A DNA stretch of 39,370 bases from Gemmatimonas sp. (GTDB lineage Bacteria; Gemmatimonadota; Gemmatimonadetes; Gemmatimonadales; Gemmatimonadaceae). The stretch's first letter is position 1, and each line of letters opens with the position of its first letter. The stretch covers positions 1 through 39,370 of the forward strand of contig JAJKIV010000037.1 of the NCBI GenBank assembly GCA_021154285.1, read 5' to 3'. The notes below the pieces were generated by a model. It worked only from the letters and a program-made list of their open reading frames with translations. It searched no databases and was not told the origin of the DNA. Of the stretch, positions 17,689 to 26,020 are shown piece by piece. The translations under genes were made by a program, and so were the position numbers.

Positions 17689-18482
17689 GACGCGTTCGTT
17701 CCCGGGGTTCCCGGGAATGCCGGGTCCCAGGGCGGCAGCTTGCCGTCGCACAGGCTGTTGAGCAGCCTAACGTCGCGCAGCGTATCCATGCACTGCCAGA
17801 ATCCCTCATGGCGATACGCGACGAGCTGCCCATCCTGCGCGAGCCGCTCGAGGGGGGAGCGCTCGAAAATCGTGTCGTCGCCGTCGATATAGTCGAGCAC
17901 TTCGGGCTCGAGCACGAAGAAGCCGCCGTTGATCCACCCTTCGCCCACCTGCGGTTTCTCGGAGAACTGCGCTACCAGGTCGCCGTCGAACACGAGGCCA
18001 CCGAAGCGTGCCGGCGGCCGGACGGCGGTTATGGTCGCAAGCTTCCCATGGCGACGGTGACACTCGAGGAGCGCTCGCGGGTCCACGCTGCAGACGCCGT
18101 CGCCGTACGTCATCATGAACGTCTCGCCACGAAGCTCGTCAGCGAGCCGACGAAGTCGCCCGCCCGTCTGCGTCTCGAGCCCCGTGTCGCGGAGGTGGAC
18201 CATCCAGTCCTCGCAGTCCGAGCCCTGCACCGCGATCTGGTTCGAGCGCAGGTCGATGCTCAGGTTGTTCCGGAGGTAGAAGTAGTCGAGGAAGTAGCGC
18301 TTGATGACGTCGCCGCGATACCCGAGCGCCACGACGAACTCGTTGAATCCGCGCGCCGAGTAGCTCCGCATGATGTGCCAGAGAATCGGCCGTCCGCCGA
18401 CTTCTACCATCGGCTTCGGCTTCGACTCGGACTCTTCGGCCAGGCGCGTTCCAAGCCCGCCGGCGAGTAGCACCGTCTTCAC
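17685..18482 (-). CDS. rfbF: Glucose-1-phosphate cytidylyltransferase
   Basis: 265 residues, full length. N-terminal nucleotidyltransferase signature [20 protein letters not shown] followed by [10 protein letters not shown], then [12 protein letters not shown] (metal-binding D), FSEKPQ and WINGGFFV. It makes CDP-glucose from CTP and glucose-1-phosphate, the entry to CDP-deoxyhexoses. The last residues (PGTPGTNAS) come from a GTTCCCGG-rich stretch at 17697-17725 and look like a poorly conserved tail. First of the four clustered CDP-3,6-dideoxyhexose genes. Confidence 0.96.
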   Translation of the reverse strand: MKTVLLAGGLGTRLAEESESKPKPMVEVGGRPILWHIMRSYSARGFNEFVVALGYRGDVIKRYFLDYFYLRNNLSIDLRSNQIAVQGSDCEDWMVHLRDTGLETQTGGRLRRLADELRGETFMMTYGDGVCSVDPRALLECHRRHGKLATITAVRPPARFGGLVFDGDLVAQFSEKPQVGEGWINGGFFVLEPEVLDYIDGDDTIFERSPLERLAQDGQLVAYRHEGFWQCMDTLRDVRLLNSLCDGKLPPWDPAFPGTPGTNAS

Positions 18483-18513
18483 CCTACCTCCTCGCGCTGG
18501 CTGCTCCAGAGTG

Positions 18514-19632
18514 TCATGCCGCTACACGTCGCAGAACGTCAAGCGTTTGACGAGCCGTGACGTTCCAGCGAAACGCGTCGGCGCGGCGATATCCGCGCTC
18601 GCCGAGCGACTGACTGAGCGCCGGATCCGTCAGTACACGCTCGATCGCATTGGCCAGGGCGTCGGGTGTCGGCTCGTCGACGAACTCCGCGGCCCCGGCG
18701 GCTATCTCGGCGCAACCCGCGCGGTTGACCGCAACCACCGGCGTACCGCACGACAGCGCCTCGACGAGCGTCATCGAGAACCCCTCGTACGACGACGCGT
18801 TCACGTACAGATCCGCGGAGGCATAGATCGGCGGCACTTCCAGGTGGCTTGCGAACTTTCCGTCGGTCTGGATCACGTGTCCAGTCACGCCATGCCGGGT
18901 AATGAGCTGGTCGAGCGGCACGCCAACGTGGTTCGGACCAACCAGGAGCAGTGCGTGCGGCAGCTTCGCGCGGCGCTTCGCGATCGCGAACGCCTCGATC
19001 AGGATCGGGATGTTACGGCGCGTCGACAGCTTCCCCACGAACACGATGTACGGGCGGTCCTCTCCAAGAAAGCGAATGCGGGTGGCCCGCTTGACGGCAT
19101 CGTCCGAGATAGGGCGGAAGGCTTCGTCGGCACCCTGCACCACGATGTCGACCTTGTCGCTCGTGATGCCGTAATATCGCTCCAGATCCTGCCGCGTGCT
19201 TTCGGACGGAACGATGATGCGGTCGGCGCGATCCGCGCTGAAGCGATACAGCTTGCTGTAGGTGAGCTTGTACCACCACGGATGCGTGCCGCTTTCGACC
19301 TCGTTCATGCTGTGGATCGCGACCACGCATTTGCCCCGGTACGTCACGGGGACCGAGTAGCTCGGGCAGAAGAGCACGTCGACGCCGCCCGTGAACCTCG
19401 GCAACATGCCGTGCTGCCAGACGCTCGGCGGGAGCGACGGGGCAAAGCTCCGGACGCGGATGGACGGCGACGGTTCCCACGCGGATCCGTCGTATGGCTC
19501 GCGCGTGAACAGCGTACACCTGTCATCGGCATCCATGATCGAACGCCAATGCTTGACGAGGTACTCGATGTACCGACCGACGCCGAGTCGCTGGCCGGCC
19601 AGACGATGCGCGTCGACGCCCCAGTGCATCAC
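18514..19632 (-). CDS. GT4-family glycosyltransferase
   Basis: 372 residues. N-terminal acceptor-side domain begins WGVDAHRLAGQRLGVGRY, a frequent start in this group; the C-terminal GT-B donor domain has FVGKLSTRRNIP and the EX7E motif EGFSMTLVE followed by SCGTPVVA. It transfers a sugar from a nucleotide donor with retention. Start is GTG 19632 (GTGA overlap with the upstream glycosyltransferase stop) or the adjacent ATG 19629. Its place between a GDP-mannose epimerase and the CDP-dideoxyhexose genes suggests that it adds one of those sugars. Donor and acceptor are unknown. Confidence 0.92.
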   Translation of the reverse strand: MMHWGVDAHRLAGQRLGVGRYIEYLVKHWRSIMDADDRCTLFTREPYDGSAWEPSPSIRVRSFAPSLPPSVWQHGMLPRFTGGVDVLFCPSYSVPVTYRGKCVVAIHSMNEVESGTHPWWYKLTYSKLYRFSADRADRIIVPSESTRQDLERYYGITSDKVDIVVQGADEAFRPISDDAVKRATRIRFLGEDRPYIVFVGKLSTRRNIPILIEAFAIAKRRAKLPHALLLVGPNHVGVPLDQLITRHGVTGHVIQTDGKFASHLEVPPIYASADLYVNASSYEGFSMTLVEALSCGTPVVAVNRAGCAEIAAGAAEFVDEPTPDALANAIERVLTDPALSQSLGERGYRRADAFRWNVTARQTLDVLRRVAA

Positions 19633-20918
19633 GTTGCCCCCGCGGCCGTTGCCGATCGGGCCGGCCCGCGTGGACCGTCGCGGCGCTGATCGCTCTCGGT
19701 GGGGAGCGCGCCGGTGGGTGCACCCGCAGGCCGCGCGAGCCCGGTCACTCGCTCGTAGAGTCGCCCAAGGCGCTCGGCCGCGGCGGCACTGCCGAAGCGA
19801 TCGACCGCATAACGCCGGAGCGCGGCTCGGTCACACGAACGATTCAGCATCGACTCGATGGCGATGGCGAGGGCCGCCGCGTCATCGACCTCGGTCAATT
19901 GACCCGTCTCCTCGGTGAGAATCTCTTCGGGCCCGCCACACCGCGTGGCGACCACCGGCGTGCCTGACGCGAGCGCTTCCGCCGTCACCAGCGAGAACGT
20001 CTCGCGACGGCTCGGGACGACGAGCATGGCGCTCCGCCGCATCAGCGCGGCGACGTCGTTAGGCGCGACCTCACCGAGGAAGTGAACGCGATCGCTCACG
20101 CCGAGGGCGCGGACGAGCTCACGCACCGCGGCCGCGTCGCGCTCGTACGCGCGGTAGAAAGAGCCTCCGGCCACCGAGAGGTGCAACTCCGGAATATCCG
20201 GGAGCAGGTGACCGAGCGCGCGCACCAGAACGTCGAGCCCCTTCACGTGACGAATGAGCCCGACGAACAGCAGATGGAATGGGTCGCGCGCCTCGTCCGC
20301 ACGCGGCGCGACGAAGACTCGCTCGTCGACCACGTTCGGGATCACGTCGACGGGCACGGCATCGCCGTAGAGCGCGACGATGCTCGCGCGGAGCGCCTCG
20401 CTCACGGCGGTTATCCGTGCAATCCGGGGCAGCGCACGTTCGACCTGACGACGCACCAAGGCGTGTCGGTCGAGCCACGGGCGCCACATCGCATGCTCCG
20501 ATGACACGACCGGAATCCCGAGCTCTGCGCCGAGTCGGCTCGCAATCACGCCTTCGGGATAGATGAAGTGCGCGTGAATCACGTCGAACGGCGTGACGCG
20601 ATGCAGGTCGAGTATCGCCTTGCGAATGAACGGATACGCGAGGCGAGCATCGAACGCGTGCAGGAGCTGGCCAGGGCCAGCGGCAACGCGCGGATGATGC
20701 ACGCTCACGCCGTCTCGCATGCTGCCTCGTTCGACCGCGCGAAAACGACGCACCGATGACAGCGGTACGAACGGCGGGGCGTACGGGACAGGCGCGACGA
20801 CCGTCGGTTCGGCGACGAGACGCGACGCGGCGACGAGCCGCTCTGTCCACAACCCCAACGTGGGGAACGCGTTGTTGGGATAGTTGCGTGCCAGGACGAG
20901 CACGCGGGGCTTTCGCAT
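19629..20918 (-). CDS. GT4-family glycosyltransferase
   Basis: 429 residues from ATG 20918 (MRKPRVLVLARNYPNN); a longer frame upstream would run into the epimerase gene and is rejected. GT-B fold with an N-terminal domain ending near SSEHAMWRPW, and a C-terminal donor domain with LFVGLIRHVKGLDVL and the motif RRETFSLVTAEALASGTPVV. About 30 C-terminal residues are Gly/Ala/Arg-rich and poorly ordered. It is expressed between the epimerase and the next glycosyltransferase, which it overlaps by four bases. Confidence 0.92.
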   Translation of the reverse strand: MRKPRVLVLARNYPNNAFPTLGLWTERLVAASRLVAEPTVVAPVPYAPPFVPLSSVRRFRAVERGSMRDGVSVHHPRVAAGPGQLLHAFDARLAYPFIRKAILDLHRVTPFDVIHAHFIYPEGVIASRLGAELGIPVVSSEHAMWRPWLDRHALVRRQVERALPRIARITAVSEALRASIVALYGDAVPVDVIPNVVDERVFVAPRADEARDPFHLLFVGLIRHVKGLDVLVRALGHLLPDIPELHLSVAGGSFYRAYERDAAAVRELVRALGVSDRVHFLGEVAPNDVAALMRRSAMLVVPSRRETFSLVTAEALASGTPVVATRCGGPEEILTEETGQLTEVDDAAALAIAIESMLNRSCDRAALRRYAVDRFGSAAAAERLGRLYERVTGLARPAGAPTGALPTESDQRRDGPRGPARSATAAGAT

Positions 20919-20938
20919 GACGGCTGGGGTGCCCGGTC

Positions 20939-21943
20939 CTACTGCTCGCCAGCCTCGGCCGAGCGTTGCCCGTTGCCCGCCGTTGCCAGTCGATCGCGCA
21001 CCTGCTGCTCCACCCATTGATACGTGACGCCGATGCCCTCGCGGAGAGCAGTGCGGGCCTGCCATCCCAGCGAGTAGATACGCGCGTTACTGAAATTCCG
21101 TGACTGGACACCCACTGGGCCTGGGATATAGCGCACTTCGACCTGCTTGCCGCTGTGCCCAATGACTGTGTCGACGAGCTCGCGCACGCTCACGTATTCG
21201 GGGCTGCCGATATTCGCTGGAACCTCGAGGTCCGACCGCATCAGTCGCACGATCCCGTCCACGAGATCATCGACGTACGTGTACGAGCGAACCGCCGTGC
21301 CGTCGCCCCACACCTCGATAAAGCCGCCGTCGTCCGCTTCGGCAACCTTGCGGCAGATGGCCGCCGGGGCTTTCTCGCGGCCGCCGGTCCACGTGCCCTC
21401 CGGGCCGTAGCAGTTCTGGAATCGGGCAACTCGAACGGCCATGCTGTAACGCCTTCCGTACGCGAACGCCACACGCTCGGCAAAGAGTTTTTCCCAGCCG
21501 TATTCGTTGTCGGGATGGGCGGGATATGCCTCGTCCTCGCTCATTTCCGCCTCGCCGATCGCCATGTCGCGGTAGATGCACACGGACGAGGACAGGAAAT
21601 ACCGCTTGATGCCGGCTTCCGCGGCGGCCTGCGGCATGTTGACGTTGATCAACGCGCTATTGCGCATGATCTCACATTCGGCTGTGCTGATGAAGCCCAT
21701 GCCGCCCATTTCGGCCGCAAGCTGATAGACCTCGTCGATCGGGCCGTCGGCGGCGGGCTTCACGGCCTCGCGGCACTGGTCCATGTCCCGGAGATCGAGC
21801 AGCCGGAACTCGTCCGCCTGACTGGGCGCAAACTCGGGGTCCTTGATGTCGACGCCGCGGACCCAGTATCCGTCGCGCTTCAGGCGCTTGACGAGGTGGC
21901 TCGCGATGAAGCCGCCCGCTCCGCACACGACCGCTCGTTTCAT
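20939..21943 (-). CDS. GDP-mannose 3,5-epimerase-like enzyme
   Basis: 334 residues. Extended SDR fold: VCGAGGFIASHLVKRL, LAAEMGGMGFI, SSSVCIY, catalytic tyrosine and lysine in YGWEK, then YGPEGTWTGGREKAPAA, EVWGDGTAVRSYTYVDD and IPGPVGVQSRN. These blocks follow the plant and bacterial GDP-mannose 3,5-epimerases (to GDP-L-galactose/gulose) closely. First gene of the minus-strand sugar operon, so it probably supplies an L-hexose to the polysaccharide. The last 15 residues (after YQWVEQQV) are not conserved. A related GDP-sugar epimerase remains possible. Confidence 0.85.
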   Translation of the reverse strand: MKRAVVCGAGGFIASHLVKRLKRDGYWVRGVDIKDPEFAPSQADEFRLLDLRDMDQCREAVKPAADGPIDEVYQLAAEMGGMGFISTAECEIMRNSALINVNMPQAAAEAGIKRYFLSSSVCIYRDMAIGEAEMSEDEAYPAHPDNEYGWEKLFAERVAFAYGRRYSMAVRVARFQNCYGPEGTWTGGREKAPAAICRKVAEADDGGFIEVWGDGTAVRSYTYVDDLVDGIVRLMRSDLEVPANIGSPEYVSVRELVDTVIGHSGKQVEVRYIPGPVGVQSRNFSNARIYSLGWQARTALREGIGVTYQWVEQQVRDRLATAGNGQRSAEAGEQ

Positions 21944-22286
21944 CGAGGTGTTGTCTCCAATGGGTCAAACCCCCACACGTCGGAAGGCGGCGGGGTGTGA
22001 GAAATCTACGCGTCGAGCTTGCCCGACCGGGCCACACCCGTTCGTGGCCCTCCCGGGCGGCAAGATGCGTGCACCGGTCTAGCCCGCGATTGGCCGTGTT
22101 CGCGCCGCCAACGAAAGTAGTCGAAGCACACTGCGTTGCGTTATCGCAACAGGCCAACGCTGTCCGTAACATTCGTCGTGTCCCGAGCGTGCGGTCGATC
22201 ACCCATGGGACTCGAGTTCTTGCCCGCATGGGGCACAGAACTCGCCGTTGCCCGCGTCCGCCCCTGGGTCGTCTGCACACCGACGC
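21944..22286. other. Divergent promoter region between the two sugar operons
   Basis: 343 bases without a gene. It should hold promoters for both the minus-strand nucleotide-sugar operon and the plus-strand glycosyltransferase/flippase operon. An inverted repeat GTTGCG-TTAT-CGCAAC at 22135-22150 looks like an operator. I found no match to sigma-54 promoters with correct spacing and a good -12 element, and no clear -35/-10 pair. Confidence 0.5.
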
Positions 22287-24503
22287 ATGACGAAGACATC
22301 TCCGCTCGTATCGATCGTCGTACCGGCCTACAACGCCGAGCGCTTCCTCGGTGACGCACTCGCATCCGTGTGCGCCCAGTCACACTCGGCGATCGAGGTG
22401 ATCGTCTGCGACGACGCCTCGACGGATGCGACGCCCAACATCGCCCGCAGCTCCGGTGACGATCGCGTCCGCTACCTCCGCAACGACCGGACGCTCGGCG
22501 GGTACGGGGCCATGAACCGCGGCGTCGGCGAAAGCCGGGGCGAGTACGTCGCGATCTTCCACGCGGACGACGTCTATGATCCACGCATTGTAGAGCGCGA
22601 GCTGGCGTTCCTTGGCGAACACGCCGAAGCCGGCGCTGTGTTCTGCCTCGATCGGTTCATTGACGAATCCGGTGACGAGTACGCTCGATTGCAGCTTCCT
22701 CCATCGCTCGCCCGCGTGGAGCTGTTCGACACCGCGCTGCTTGCCGAGAGCCTGCTGCGCCACAAGAACACGTTTCTGCGAACGCCGTCGGTGATGTTTC
22801 GACGCGCCGCCTTCGACGCGGTGGGAGGGTTCGATCAGGAGCGGTTCGGCATCGCGGCGGATCTCGACATGTGGGCGCGCCTGTCGATCGAGTGGCGCAT
22901 TGGGCTCGTGCACGAGTACCTGATGGGCTACCGACACTACACGGCCCAATGGTCGAAGCAGTACGAGCGCATGCGCACGGAACCGGAGATGTTCTTCGCC
23001 GTGATGGATCGACACCTCTCGCGGCCAGGACTCCGCAGCCTCGTGAGCGCGGAGGCATTGACGTCCTATCGCGTCTGGCGCGTACAGGACGAGGCAGAGC
23101 GCGCGGCAAACGCGTATGTACTCGGAGACCGTCAGAAGGCGGTCGCGCTGCTCAACAGCTCGTTGGTGCGTCCCCTGCTCCGATCGTCGCGCCGCGTTCA
23201 GGTCGCGCGAGTGCTGGCGCTCCGCACACTGGTGCGCGCCGCGGCCGCAACCGGAACGAACGTGAATGCGCGCCGGCTGATCCACTTTGCCCGCTTTCGC
23301 CGGTTCCCCGCCCGGGATCTCGCACCGCCGTCGACCTCGCTGGCGCATTCGCTCGGCGACGGAGCGGAGAATGGAGCGACACCGTCGGCGCCTAACGCGG
23401 GTCCAGGCTCGGACACGCGGCTGCCTCCATCTCAGCGAAAGTTGCCTTCGATTCGGGTCTACCTCGATCCGTTCACGCGACACTTTCACGGCAACGCGCT
23501 GTTCGATCCGCGGTCACGCTTCAACCGAGACAACGCGCTCAAGCCCTGGTTTCGTCTCAAGGAACGCCTTGCCGAACGCGGCGTCCCCATCGACACTGGC
23601 GACTACCTCACGGGTGCGCAGCCGGGCACGAACAAGGTGGGCGCGAACATCTACGTGTCATACGGGATTCACGACGCGTATCGGTCGCTGGTCGGGCGCG
23701 ATGACGTGTTGCTCAACGCGTTCTATCTGTTCGAGGTCGTCGTCGTCGACCCGGCGATGTATCGGGCGACTCCGGAGATCGCGCGACATTTTCGCACCGT
23801 CTACTGCTGGACGACCTCCGAGCACCTTCGGGCGTTCGTGCCTAACGTTCCCGACGTGAAGCCGTTTCGCATTCCGATGCCGTACGACAGCGTGATCGAG
23901 CCCCATTGGCGCCGGACCGATCGCCGAGGCATCATTCTCGTGAACAGCAACAAGCGGGCGGCCCTGTCGGACGGCGAGCTGTACACCGAACGCCTTCGTG
24001 CGTTGAAGCATTTCTCGGCTCGCGGCGAGATCGATCTCTGGGGCCGACTGTGGGAGAACGGCCTGGGCGAACTGGAAGCCGAGTACGGGGAGGCCGTTCG
24101 CAGATCGCTGCGCGGGCCGGTGGACGACAAATACGAAGCGATGAGTCGCTATCGGTACGCGATCTGTTACGAGAACATGGTCCTCGACGGATGGGTCACG
24201 GAAAAGCTGTTCGATTGTCTTTATGCCGGCGTGGTGCCGATCTACCTCGGCGCGCCCGACATCGACACCGCTGTGGATCCGGACTGCTTTGTCGACGCGC
24301 GCCAGTTTGCGAACTACGACGAGATGCAGCGATATCTCGATGCCATGAGCGCGGCTGATTATGAGCGACTCCGCATTGCGGGGCGCGATTACCTGTCGTC
24401 CGAGAAGTTTCGTCAGTTCTCGCCAGACGCCTTTGCCGACCGCTTCATCGCCGATATCGAAGCCCACCTGAACGAACGCGGACTCGCGCACTTATGGGGG
24501 TAG
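22287..24503 (+). CDS. Two-domain glycosyltransferase: GT2 fused to GT10 (fucosyltransferase fold)
   Basis: 738 residues from ATG 22287. Residues 8-230 are a GT-A family 2 domain (VSIVVPAYNAERFL, CDDASTDATP, metal-binding HADDV). A charged helical linker (about 260-380) leads to a GT10 domain (about 384-735) with the hallmark block CYENMVLDGWVTEK then LFDCLYAGVVPIYLGAP (about 627-657), as in alpha-1,3/4-fucosyltransferases. GT10 enzymes use GDP-fucose or similar GDP-sugars, which fits the GDP-sugar epimerase gene just across the promoter region. One polypeptide would add two consecutive sugars. It overlaps the flippase gene by 10 bases. Fold assignment is firm; sugars are inferred. Confidence 0.88.
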   Translation: MTKTSPLVSIVVPAYNAERFLGDALASVCAQSHSAIEVIVCDDASTDATPNIARSSGDDRVRYLRNDRTLGGYGAMNRGVGESRGEYVAIFHADDVYDPRIVERELAFLGEHAEAGAVFCLDRFIDESGDEYARLQLPPSLARVELFDTALLAESLLRHKNTFLRTPSVMFRRAAFDAVGGFDQERFGIAADLDMWARLSIEWRIGLVHEYLMGYRHYTAQWSKQYERMRTEPEMFFAVMDRHLSRPGLRSLVSAEALTSYRVWRVQDEAERAANAYVLGDRQKAVALLNSSLVRPLLRSSRRVQVARVLALRTLVRAAAATGTNVNARRLIHFARFRRFPARDLAPPSTSLAHSLGDGAENGATPSAPNAGPGSDTRLPPSQRKLPSIRVYLDPFTRHFHGNALFDPRSRFNRDNALKPWFRLKERLAERGVPIDTGDYLTGAQPGTNKVGANIYVSYGIHDAYRSLVGRDDVLLNAFYLFEVVVVDPAMYRATPEIARHFRTVYCWTTSEHLRAFVPNVPDVKPFRIPMPYDSVIEPHWRRTDRRGIILVNSNKRAALSDGELYTERLRALKHFSARGEIDLWGRLWENGLGELEAEYGEAVRRSLRGPVDDKYEAMSRYRYAICYENMVLDGWVTEKLFDCLYAGVVPIYLGAPDIDTAVDPDCFVDARQFANYDEMQRYLDAMSAADYERLRIAGRDYLSSEKFRQFSPDAFADRFIADIEAHLNERGLAHLWG

Positions 24504-26020
24504 GGTCGCCCCCGGCGGTCGACTCTGCCCCTGCGCCATCATTCCGGCCCCTGCAGGCGATCGTCGCACTCGGCGGAATTCAGGCGCTCACCATGCTCGC
24601 TGGGCTGGCGCGCACGAAGGTGTTGGCCGTCCTGCTCGGCCCAGCCGGCGTCGGTGTTGCGAGCGTCGTGGATCAGGTCGTGTCACTCGTCGCGCAACTG
24701 GGATCGCTGAGCATCCCGTTCGTCGCGCTCAAGTTTCTCTCGCGCACGCGCGATGAGAGCCCGAACGAGACGCGCCGGGTGTACAACGCGCTCGTCCTGT
24801 TGCTCGTGCTTGCGTCGGTTGCATCGGCAACGATCGCGACCGCGATCGCCGTCCTGTGGCCGTCGGCCTTTGGTGAAGGGCTGACGCCCTACCGCTCTGC
24901 CTTGATCGTGGCGTTGGTAGGCGTTCCCCCGTTTGCGCTCGCGCCGCTGCTTCGCAACGCGCTGGCAGCGCTCGAGCGCCACCGGGAGTCGGCGCTGGCC
25001 GCCTTCTTCACGGCAGTTCTGACCGTGGGCGGAGCGGCGATCGGGGTCATGATCGGCGGCCTAGTCGGGCTGTACGTGGCCAACGCGATCGTGCTCGTCC
25101 TGACGATCGTGGGAATGCAGTGGTATCTCGGGCGATCGGTTGGACTCGGGTTGTCGTCGAACACGAGGGCATCGACGGCCGCCATCGCGCTTCGATCACA
25201 GCAGGGCCTCACGTCGTTCGCTGGCTCGATGTACGTGTTGGCGCTGACATCGCCGCTCGCGTACCTGTTCGCCCGATCCATGCTGCTCTCGACGCACGGC
25301 GCAATCGAGGCGGGGCTCGTCGCCGCCGCGTACGGCATCGGGGTCTCGATACGTCTCGTGCTGAACCAGGCAAACGGCTTGTACCTGACGCCGCTCGTCA
25401 ACCGCAATACCCCAAAGGACGAACGTATCGCGGCAGTCGCTGAATACCTGCGAATCCTCGTCGTCCTCGTGGTGCTATCGACGTTGGTGTGTGTGCTGTT
25501 TCCGGCACAGTGGATTGCCCTCCTATACTCGAGCAAGTTTGGCGGGGCGGTGTCGCTGGTTGCCGTGTTCGTGCTGGCGGAAGCGGTGCTCCTCATCGCT
25601 GGCGTGTTTCAGGCACTGTTGATCGGCTTCGACGACATCTCCGGATTTCTCGCGTGCACCGTCGCTGGCCAACTCCTGACGATTGCCCTAACGCGATGGC
25701 TGGTTGAGGCCGACGGTGGGATGGGGGTTGGCATCGCGTTTCTCGCGGGCAACGGCGTGATCCTGGTTGCGACCGGCGTCCGTTTGCTGAGTCGTCATAG
25801 CGCAACTCGGGTCGTGGCGCCGGTAGCGTTGCTGGTGATCGCGCTGGGCGCGACTGCGGCCGCTGGCTGGTGGGCAACGCGAGCGCCCGGGCCCGCGCCG
25901 TTGTGGCGTGCAGCGATCTACCTCGGGGCTTGCGGTGTCGCGCTCGCGTTTCTCCGGCCGGACGAACGCCGCTGGATGATTCGGCCGTGGCGAGCCCCGG
26001 CATCGGCCCGGGTGCAATGA
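24494..26020 (+). CDS. Polysaccharide flippase (Wzx/MATE-like)
   Basis: 508 residues, with about 12-14 hydrophobic helices and the family-typical start LGGIQALTMLAGLARTKVLA (helix 1), LLGPAGVGV, and SIPFVALKFL. It moves undecaprenyl-linked repeat units across the inner membrane. ATG 24494 lies inside the end of the glycosyltransferase gene (10-base overlap). An O-antigen polymerase (Wzy) gene is not recognised in the window, so polymerisation must be encoded elsewhere or the product is a single-unit glycan. The last helices are Ala/Gly-rich and weakly conserved. Confidence 0.88.
   Translation: MGVGSPPAVDSAPAPSFRPLQAIVALGGIQALTMLAGLARTKVLAVLLGPAGVGVASVVDQVVSLVAQLGSLSIPFVALKFLSRTRDESPNETRRVYNALVLLLVLASVASATIATAIAVLWPSAFGEGLTPYRSALIVALVGVPPFALAPLLRNALAALERHRESALAAFFTAVLTVGGAAIGVMIGGLVGLYVANAIVLVLTIVGMQWYLGRSVGLGLSSNTRASTAAIALRSQQGLTSFAGSMYVLALTSPLAYLFARSMLLSTHGAIEAGLVAAAYGIGVSIRLVLNQANGLYLTPLVNRNTPKDERIAAVAEYLRILVVLVVLSTLVCVLFPAQWIALLYSSKFGGAVSLVAVFVLAEAVLLIAGVFQALLIGFDDISGFLACTVAGQLLTIALTRWLVEADGGMGVGIAFLAGNGVILVATGVRLLSRHSATRVVAPVALLVIALGATAAAGWWATRAPGPAPLWRAAIYLGACGVALAFLRPDERRWMIRPWRAPASARVQ

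Noticed and set aside
17697..17725. GTTCCCGGGGTTCCCGGG-rich stretch at the rfbF 3' end, similar to words in 950-1080.
   Set aside because: Short, low-complexity and inside a coding tail; too little to call a repeat family from one window.
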